Source: Acidimicrobiia bacterium
Lineage (GTDB): Bacteria > Actinomycetota > Acidimicrobiia > Acidimicrobiales > CATQHL01
Direction of reading: 5' to 3'
Length of the DNA: 35,859 bases
Assembly (NCBI GenBank): GCA_009840735.1
Contig: VXNF01000095.1
Coordinates: 1-35,859 of the forward strand
Shown here piece by piece: positions 30,786 to 35,859 of the stretch (within the stretch, counting starts at the first letter, position 1; each line of letters opens with the position of its first letter). A model generated the notes under the pieces. That model searched no databases and was not told the DNA's origin. It saw nothing but the letters and a program-made list of their open reading frames with translations. Position numbers and translations under genes: made by a program.

Positions 30786-31787
30786 GTGCAGCGGTTGACG
30801 GTGGTGGGCGCCGGCTCGTGGGGGACCACGGTGGCGTCCTTGGCCGCCCCAGAGGTGCCGACGCGGCTGTGGTGCCGGCGGCGCGAGGTGGCCGAGGAGA
30901 TCAACCAGCGACGCACCAACTCCCAGTACCTCCCCGGCTTCGACCTCGATCCCAGTCTCGAAGCCCACCACGGCCTGCCCGCCGCGCTGGCCGGCGCGGA
31001 CGTCGTGGCGATGGCGGTTCCGTCCCACGTCTTCCGCGGCGTCCTGGCGGAGGTGGCGGGACACCTCGAACCGGGCGTGCCCGTCGTGAGCCTCAGCAAA
31101 GGGCTCGAGCAGGGTTCGCACCGCCGCATGTCCGAGGTCGTGGCCGAACTGGCGCCCGGTCGCCCGGTGGGGGTCCTCACGGGACCGAATCTGGCGCGGG
31201 AGGTGCTGTCCGGCTCGCCGGCTGCGGCGGTGCTGGCCATGGCCGAGGCGGCCGAGGCCGAGCGCCTGCTGCCGGTCTTCACCCGGCGGCACTTCCGGGT
31301 CTTCGTGGGTCGGGACGTGGTCGGCTGCGAGCTCGGTGGCGCCCTGAAGAACGTGGTGGCCCTGGCGGTGGGCATGGCCGAGGGGCTCGGGCTGGCGGAC
31401 AACACCCGGGCCGCCCTCATCACCCGCGGCCTGGCCGAACTGACCCGCCTGGGCGTGGCCATGGGCGGCGACCGGGGCACCTTCGCCGGCTTGGCCGGCC
31501 TCGGCGACCTGTTGGCGACGTGCCTCAGCCCCCAGAGCCGCAACCACCACGTCGGGGTGGAGCTGGGGCGGGGGAGGACCCTCGGCGAGATCACCGCCGC
31601 CATGCAGCAGGTTGCCGAGGGTCCCCGCACCGCCCGAGCGGTCCTCGAGCTGGCTGGTGAGCACGGCCTGTCCATGCCCATCGCCTCGGAGCTGTGCGCC
31701 GTGCTCGACGGGGAGCGAGACCCGGCCGAGGCCTACGGGAACCTGCTGGGGCGGAGCCTGCGCCCCGAGACCGAACACGCAAGCTAG
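30786..31787 (+). CDS. gpsA: NAD(P)-dependent glycerol-3-phosphate dehydrogenase
   Basis: Reduces dihydroxyacetone phosphate to sn-glycerol 3-phosphate for phospholipid synthesis, 333 residues, cytoplasmic. Visible: dinucleotide motif VVGAGSWGTTVA at the N-terminus, LWCRRREVAEEIN, GPNLAREVLSG, the catalytic Lys region LGGALKNVVALAVGMAEGL, DNTRAALITRGLAEL, and SRNHHVGVELGRG. The GTG at 30786 is fixed by the start of the Rossmann strand and by the TACTGT element. It is followed 8 bp later by an unknown gene with its own Shine-Dalgarno site. Confidence 0.95.
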   Translation: MQRLTVVGAGSWGTTVASLAAPEVPTRLWCRRREVAEEINQRRTNSQYLPGFDLDPSLEAHHGLPAALAGADVVAMAVPSHVFRGVLAEVAGHLEPGVPVVSLSKGLEQGSHRRMSEVVAELAPGRPVGVLTGPNLAREVLSGSPAAAVLAMAEAAEAERLLPVFTRRHFRVFVGRDVVGCELGGALKNVVALAVGMAEGLGLADNTRAALITRGLAELTRLGVAMGGDRGTFAGLAGLGDLLATCLSPQSRNHHVGVELGRGRTLGEITAAMQQVAEGPRTARAVLELAGEHGLSMPIASELCAVLDGERDPAEAYGNLLGRSLRPETEHAS

Positions 31788-31795
31788 GAACCGGC

Positions 31796-33244
31796 ATGCG
31801 CGGTCGCAGCGACCCGCCGCGGCGCCGCTGGACGGTGCTGTCGGCGGGCGGATCGACCGGCGGGCTGGCGATCGACGACGCCGGGCGCGCCGCGCTGGGT
31901 CGCCGCGGCTGGTCGTTGGACTGGGAGGTCAGCGCCGGCGGGCACCGCTACGCGCCCGGCGCCTCAGTTACGCTGCGCCAGCGCACACGCGGCGCCGATG
32001 AGGGCGCGCCGGTGGCCATCGAGACGGTGCTCCGGGCCGGCGAGGGCGACGTGTGCCTCCGCAGCTATGTGGCTGTGCCGGCCGGCGGAGGCGGCGCCGT
32101 CGGCGTCTTGGAGTTCGCCAACCAGACGTCAGCCCCGGTGGCGCTCACCCTCACGGTGCGATCAGGCGACTACTGGCGGCCCGACGGGCTCGGGCTGGTG
32201 GAGCTGGACGAGTCGGGCATTCTGGCCAACGGGTCACGGGCGTTGTGGTGGTTGCGTCCGCCGCGGGCCCAGCAGGCTGCCGCCGACGCTTCGGAGGTCG
32301 TTAGCCCCCCGGAGCTGCCCACAGCCGCCGCGACGGCGCCGCAGCGGGCGCGCAGCCGCAACGGCCAGGCTGTCGCCACGGCCAGCTGGCCGGTCACCCA
32401 CGGCGGTGCCCTGCGGGTCCTTCTGCCACTGACGATCGCCGACGGCTCAGCGACCGCCCCCGCCGCGGTCCCCACGCTGGATCAGGTGGGTCGAGGCTGG
32501 GACCTTCACACCGCCTCGGGCCTGCGGCTGAGCGGCCTGGCCGAAGGCCTCCTCGAGGCACTGGTGGCCGACGCGGTCCGCCGCCTTCTCGCCCTCGATG
32601 TCGGTCCTGATGCCGCCGCTGGCCCCGACGGACGCTTGACGCCGCCGGAGCGGGCTCTGGCGGCGGCGGCGCTGGCGGGCGCCGGCCATCCGCAGCGAGC
32701 CGCCGAAGTGGCCCCGGCGCGGGCGGCGCGCAGCCCCACCGCCGCGGCCCGGCTGGCCCGCCGGGAGCTGGCTCGGATCACCGCTCCCTACGGCGACGCC
32801 GCGACGGCGGTGCGCGAGATGGCCGACACCGCCGGCGCAGGCGGTAGCTGGGCGGGCGAGCGGACCGGCGACGACCCCAGCAGGCGCGCCGCGTTCCTGC
32901 TGGCTGTGCGCGAGACCCTGGTCCGCGAGGATGACGGCTGCCTCGACTTGCTCGGCGGCCTGGACGCCCCCGAGGCGCGGCAATCGATCGAGGTTCATCG
33001 TCTCGGCACCGGCCACGGCTTCCTGTCCTTCGCGGTCCGCTGGCACAACGCCGTGCCGGCCCTGCTCTGGGAGCTGGCCCCGCCGGGCACCCGGCTCGAG
33101 TCGTGGGCCTGCGCCCTGGTCGGTGCCGTCGGCGCTGCGGGTGCCGGGACCGGGGGCGGCGCCGGGCCGACGCTGCGCGCCAGTCGGCTCTCCGCTGGTT
33201 GGAGCACCACCGAGCGCGCCGGTGAGGCTCTGCTGGGTACCTGA
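31796..33244 (+). CDS. Unknown 482-residue protein between gpsA and rnhB
   Basis: I do not recognise a family. The ATG at 31796 follows AGGAA by 5 nt and the gpsA stop by 8 bp, so it is probably co-transcribed with gpsA. The N-terminal half (to about 230) is rich in short beta-like stretches (VLSAGGSTGGLAIDD, GAVGVLEFANQTSAPVALTL, DYWRPDGLGLVELDESG). The middle is an Ala/Arg-rich helical region (about 255-395). The C-terminal part contains LSFAVRWHNAVPALLWEL. No signal peptide or membrane span. A beta-sandwich followed by a helical domain would suit a carbohydrate-active or scaffold protein, but that is speculation. Confidence 0.72.
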   Translation: MRGRSDPPRRRWTVLSAGGSTGGLAIDDAGRAALGRRGWSLDWEVSAGGHRYAPGASVTLRQRTRGADEGAPVAIETVLRAGEGDVCLRSYVAVPAGGGGAVGVLEFANQTSAPVALTLTVRSGDYWRPDGLGLVELDESGILANGSRALWWLRPPRAQQAAADASEVVSPPELPTAAATAPQRARSRNGQAVATASWPVTHGGALRVLLPLTIADGSATAPAAVPTLDQVGRGWDLHTASGLRLSGLAEGLLEALVADAVRRLLALDVGPDAAAGPDGRLTPPERALAAAALAGAGHPQRAAEVAPARAARSPTAAARLARRELARITAPYGDAATAVREMADTAGAGGSWAGERTGDDPSRRAAFLLAVRETLVREDDGCLDLLGGLDAPEARQSIEVHRLGTGHGFLSFAVRWHNAVPALLWELAPPGTRLESWACALVGAVGAAGAGTGGGAGPTLRASRLSAGWSTTERAGEALLGT

Positions 33245-33349
33245 AGCGTTCCAGCGCGTGCGGGGCGCGGTAGCCGCGGCGCCCACCGCAGGTGCCGGGG
33301 GCGGCGCCGGGCCCGTTCAGATTTGCGGCCCGGCAGCACCCTCGGCGCT

Positions 33350-33364
33350 TACAGTCTCGCGGCG
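33350..33364 (+). promoter_or_regulatory. Putative rnhB -10 element
   Basis: TACAGT (33350-33355), 9 nt, ATG (33365). No Shine-Dalgarno sequence lies between. Confidence 0.45.
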
Positions 33365-34099
33365 ATGGGCACCCGTCGCCGCGCCGCCGCCAAAGCGGCC
33401 CCCGACTTGGCCCGCGAGCGGGAACTGTGGGATGCGGGGGCCGGCGTAGTGGCCGGAGTCGACGAGGCGGGTCGGGGTGCCTGGGCGGGTCCGCTGGTCG
33501 TGGCGGCGGCGGCCCTGCGAGCCGGTGACCCCCGAGGCGCCTCGCTGGGGGAGGTGCGGGACTCCAAGCAGCTCAGCCCGGCGCTCCGCCAGCGGATCTT
33601 CGACCGGCTCCGAGGTGAATGCGCCGGCTGGGCTGTGGGTTCCGCCAGCGCCGCCGAGTGCGACGAGTTGGGCATGTCCGCCGCTCAGCGCCTTGCCACG
33701 CGCCGCGCCCTCTTGGAGCTGCCGGTCCGTCCCGAGGCGCTGCTGCTGGACGGGCGATGGGACTTCGCTTCGCCTCCGGCGGGCTCGCCGGCGGGGGCGG
33801 GTTTCGACGGCCCGGTGCGCGCCGTCGTCGGCGGCGACGCCCGCTGCGTGTCGGTGGCGGCCGCCTCGATCCTGGCGAAGGTCTGGCGAGACGGCCTGAT
33901 GGTCCGACAGGCGGCGCGCTTCCCCGGCTACGACTTCGCTCAGAACAAGGGCTACCCGTCGCCGCGCCACCGCGCCGCGCTGGCCGCCCTGGGCGCCTCG
34001 GCCATTCATCGTCAGTCTTGGAAGTTCATGGATCGGCTGCCCGCAGACGCCGGGCGCCAGGCTTCGCCGCCGCAACTCCGCCCGGCGGGGCGCCGCTAG
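33365..34099 (+). CDS. rnhB: Ribonuclease HII
   Basis: Removes ribonucleotides from DNA and RNA-DNA hybrids, 244 residues. Active-site motif GVDEAGRGAWAGPLVVAAA (Asp33, Glu34), DSKQLSPALR, the third acidic residue in LLLDGRW, and the fourth in GGDARCVSVAAASILAKVWRD, followed by NKGYPSPRHRAAL. The Arg/Ala-rich first about 25 residues and last about 20 are outside the core. The ATG at 33365 is set by the TACAGT element and by the core homology starting at about residue 28. Its TAG stop is part of the -10-like hexamer of the next gene. Confidence 0.95.
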   Translation: MGTRRRAAAKAAPDLARERELWDAGAGVVAGVDEAGRGAWAGPLVVAAAALRAGDPRGASLGEVRDSKQLSPALRQRIFDRLRGECAGWAVGSASAAECDELGMSAAQRLATRRALLELPVRPEALLLDGRWDFASPPAGSPAGAGFDGPVRAVVGGDARCVSVAAASILAKVWRDGLMVRQAARFPGYDFAQNKGYPSPRHRAALAALGASAIHRQSWKFMDRLPADAGRQASPPQLRPAGRR

Positions 34100-34110
34100 C
34101 ATCGCAGGCC
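34097..34110 (+). promoter_or_regulatory. Putative -10 element overlapping the rnhB stop codon
   Basis: TAGCAT (34097-34102), 8 nt, ATG (34111). The TAG is the rnhB stop codon. The same hexamer and spacing precede the first Liv binding protein. Confidence 0.4.
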
Positions 34111-34437
34111 ATGGGTCAGCCCGTCACGGTCATCGAGCGTCCGTCGTCTCGTCCCGGCGTGGTCCGATTCGAGATCAACCGATCACTCACCGGCATGGGT
34201 CACGAGCACTACGGCGGCCCTCCGCCGGCGACGCGCACCCGGCCCCCCGACGAACTGGCTCGGCGCCTGTTCGCCAGCGGGCGCATCGACGGCATGCACA
34301 TCAACTCCAACGTGATCACCCTCGACATGAGCAAGGGCGCCGACACCGCCGGGCTGCGGCAGGTCATCGAGGACCTATTCATCCACTACCGCCCCGGCGT
34401 CGAGGTGCCGACCGGCGAGCAACTCACAGCCGGCTAG
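34111..34437 (+). CDS. Small Nfu_N (NifU N-terminal)-like protein
   Basis: 108 residues. The layout resembles the Nfu N-terminal domain: a beta start (VVRFEINRSLTGMGHEHY), a short Pro-rich loop, then ELARRLFASGRIDGMHINSNVITLDMSKGA, where family members read LARxLFxxxGVxxVxxxxNxITVTK-like, and a C-terminal helix with VIEDLFIHY. There is no CxxC motif, so it would not itself bind an iron-sulfur cluster. It starts 11 bp after rnhB and overlaps the Fic gene tail-to-tail by 4 bp. Assignment is by pattern only. Confidence 0.6.
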   Translation: MGQPVTVIERPSSRPGVVRFEINRSLTGMGHEHYGGPPPATRTRPPDELARRLFASGRIDGMHINSNVITLDMSKGADTAGLRQVIEDLFIHYRPGVEVPTGEQLTAG

Positions 34438-35705
34438 GCATCGGCGGCGAATCGGGCCGCCGCCACCGAGGCGACGTTCGGGGTGCCGGAGCGGTGAAGT
34501 TCCCAGCAGTCGTTGAGCAGGTCGTGGCGTTGGTCGACGATCCGCAGCATCTGCGGCATTTCGAGCGCTCTTCGGCCGGTCGCCTCGTCGACGGTCTCCG
34601 ACAGTGCGCCGCGGGCGCATAGCGTGGCCACGGCGCGTCTGACTGCCCGCGGGGATCGCCCGGTCGCCGCACAGAGATACTCGACGCCTGCGGCGGGCAT
34701 GGTGGACATTCTCTTCAGGATCGCCGTCGCGGCAGAGTCGCTCCGCAGTCGCAGGTCGGCCCAGGTGCGCTCCATGTCTGCGACTGCCTGTGCGGCGACT
34801 CGGACGTAGTAGCAGGCGACCGCGGCGGCGTCGGCGATGTAGCGGATCGTCTGGCATGCCGCCTGTGAGCGCTCCTCGGTGCTCGCGCCGCCGATGTAGG
34901 TCTGATAGGGCCGCAGCGCGGCGACGTAATCCTCGCGGCGAGCGTCGATGGCAGCCGACAGCGGCAGCGGCACCGGCATCGTCAGGTCGCGGTGCAACAC
35001 GCAGTGCATCAAGGCCCGCCCGACGCGACCGTTGCCGTCGTCGAAGGGATGAATGGTCTCGAACTGCAGATGGGAGATCGCCGCTTTCGCCAGCACCGCC
35101 AACCACGGTGGAGTCGAGACGAATTCCATGGTGTCCGCCAGCAAGGATTCGACGAGTTCCGGCGGCGGCGGCACAAAGTGCGCGCGCGCAGGGGTTCTCT
35201 CGGCTCGGTGGCCGATCCAGTTCTGCTCGCTGCGAAGCCGGCCGGCGTCGCTCGCCTCGGTCGTGCCAGCGAACAGCCTCCGATGCATCTCCTCGATGTC
35301 GGCGGCTCGCAAGGCGGCTGAGCGGCGCTGGCCCAGGTCGGCAGCGAAGGCGTTGAGGCGCGTGTTGCCCAGGGCGTGTAGGTCGGCCTCGGCCCGTTGC
35401 GCGCTGCGGTGCGCGCGCATCGACTCCAGCAGGCTCAGCGACCTCAGCGTGGTGCGGATGCCTTCCACGCTGCTCGATGCGATCGCCTCGGTGCGGTTGA
35501 GGCACCAAGACAGCGCCGGCGACTGCCGCACCTCAGACTGCACCGCCCGCAGTTGCCCGTCGGCGGCGCCGAGCCGAAAGAGCGTGCCGGAATCTGGCTG
35601 CAGCGCCCATCCGGCAATCCGGTGCGGCACGAAGGCTTCGTAGGGCTCGCTCACCTGCGAGGTGCCCCGCCAGTAGTGATAGGTCTGCGGCGACAGGTAC
35701 CCCAC
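34434..35705 (-). CDS. Fic-domain protein (probable AMPylase) with N-terminal inhibitory motif
   Basis: 423 residues. The N-terminal part contains the class II autoinhibitory motif S-xxx-E-G (SSSVEG, Ser77-Glu81-Gly82). The Fic core motif HPFDDGNGRVGR begins at His219, with QFETI before it and HFVPPPPELVESLLADTMEF in the upstream flap. The C-terminal region (about 330-400) looks like a winged helix: AGVEYLCAATGRSPRAVRRAVATLCARGALSE. This matches the common Fic/DOC family with a C-terminal DNA-binding-like domain. It would AMPylate a target protein; the target is unknown. No antitoxin gene precedes it, consistent with internal inhibition. The GTG at 35705 is chosen because TAAGGT lies 7 nt upstream and because further upstream the sequence is an artefact-like homopolymer region. 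Confidence 0.9.
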   Translation of the reverse strand: MGYLSPQTYHYWRGTSQVSEPYEAFVPHRIAGWALQPDSGTLFRLGAADGQLRAVQSEVRQSPALSWCLNRTEAIASSSVEGIRTTLRSLSLLESMRAHRSAQRAEADLHALGNTRLNAFAADLGQRRSAALRAADIEEMHRRLFAGTTEASDAGRLRSEQNWIGHRAERTPARAHFVPPPPELVESLLADTMEFVSTPPWLAVLAKAAISHLQFETIHPFDDGNGRVGRALMHCVLHRDLTMPVPLPLSAAIDARREDYVAALRPYQTYIGGASTEERSQAACQTIRYIADAAAVACYYVRVAAQAVADMERTWADLRLRSDSAATAILKRMSTMPAAGVEYLCAATGRSPRAVRRAVATLCARGALSETVDEATGRRALEMPQMLRIVDQRHDLLNDCWELHRSGTPNVASVAAARFAADA

Positions 35706-35718
35706 GCCGCCGACCTTA
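35706..35718 (-). promoter_or_regulatory. Putative fic-gene -10 element, leaderless arrangement
   Basis: The minus strand reads TAAGGT (35718-35713), 7 nt, GTG (35705). Confidence 0.4.
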
Positions 35719-35729
35719 TCGCCAGTCCC

Positions 35730-35859
35730 GGGGGGGGGGGGGGGATAAAAAAAAAGGGGCCCCCCACACCCGACCACACCCCAGATGCGCCCCGGTGGAC
35801 CCACCAACCCCCCCCCGCTCGCCCACAAAACCTCGGCCACTTGGGGGCCAAGTCCCAAC
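35730..35859. other. Homopolymer-rich terminal region, probable sequencing or assembly artefact
   Basis: A 15-base G run (35730-35744) is followed by 9 A (35747-35755), 4 G, 6 C, and later a 9-base C run (35808-35816). Nothing like this occurs elsewhere in the window. Reading frames that pass through it translate to Gly/Pro/Phe runs. It looks like a low-quality contig end and not a gene or repeat. Confidence 0.75.

Overview
The window is about 35.9 kb of very GC-rich, gene-dense chromosomal DNA. It looks like an actinobacterium: it has a menaquinone operon, a CofC-type coenzyme F420 gene, a mycothiol-dependent isomerase-family protein, many GTG starts, and -10-like hexamers placed a few bases before start codons. 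A lineage near Acidimicrobiia is my inference and was not tested. No rRNA, tRNA, CRISPR array, insertion sequence or prophage was seen. The right end (about 35730-35859) is homopolymer-rich and looks like a poor contig end.

Layout. 1-2312: zinc uptake and its regulator. A truncated His-rich lipoprotein (znuA) and an ATPase (znuC) diverge from a region with two Zur-type palindromes, and zur converges on znuC. 2391-3590: MalY/PatB-like PLP enzyme. 3617-11080: branched-chain amino acid (Liv-type) ABC importer made of a permease-permease-ATPase triple fusion, a separate LivF, and two tandem paralogous lipoprotein binding proteins. 11114-16764: leftward menaquinone genes menF-menD-menC-menB, preceded by a leader with a possible 34-codon ORF. 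16882-19972: rightward M23 peptidase, pncB and pncA, joined by GTGA overlaps. 19997-21645: leftward membrane protein and a divergent glycosyltransferase-2-like protein. 21831-25266: threonine aldolase family enzyme, DUF1015 protein, HlyIII-like membrane protein. 25331-29262: CopD-like membrane protein (leftward), then mycothiol-isomerase-family protein, a membrane protein and an ABC-2 exporter pair. 29346-30670: cofC and a PIG-L deacetylase (leftward). 30786-34437: gpsA, an unknown 482-residue protein, rnhB and a small Nfu_N-like protein. 34434-35705: Fic-domain protein (leftward).

How the parts work together. The left end is a self-contained zinc-responsive module. The Liv block lacks only a regulator. 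The men block supplies four steps of menaquinone synthesis (menA, menE and menH are not here). pncA and pncB give a two-step nicotinamide-to-nicotinate mononucleotide salvage route.

The most striking observation is regulatory. Most transcription units in the window begin with a hexamer of the form TANNNT (or NANNNT) that ends 6-9 nt before a GTG or ATG, which is the arrangement expected for leaderless mRNAs. In two cases the upstream gene's TAG stop codon forms the first three bases of that hexamer. In znuC and menF the same arrangement precedes a short upstream ORF instead of the gene itself. I saw no clear evidence for a wholly new multi-gene defence or mobile system.
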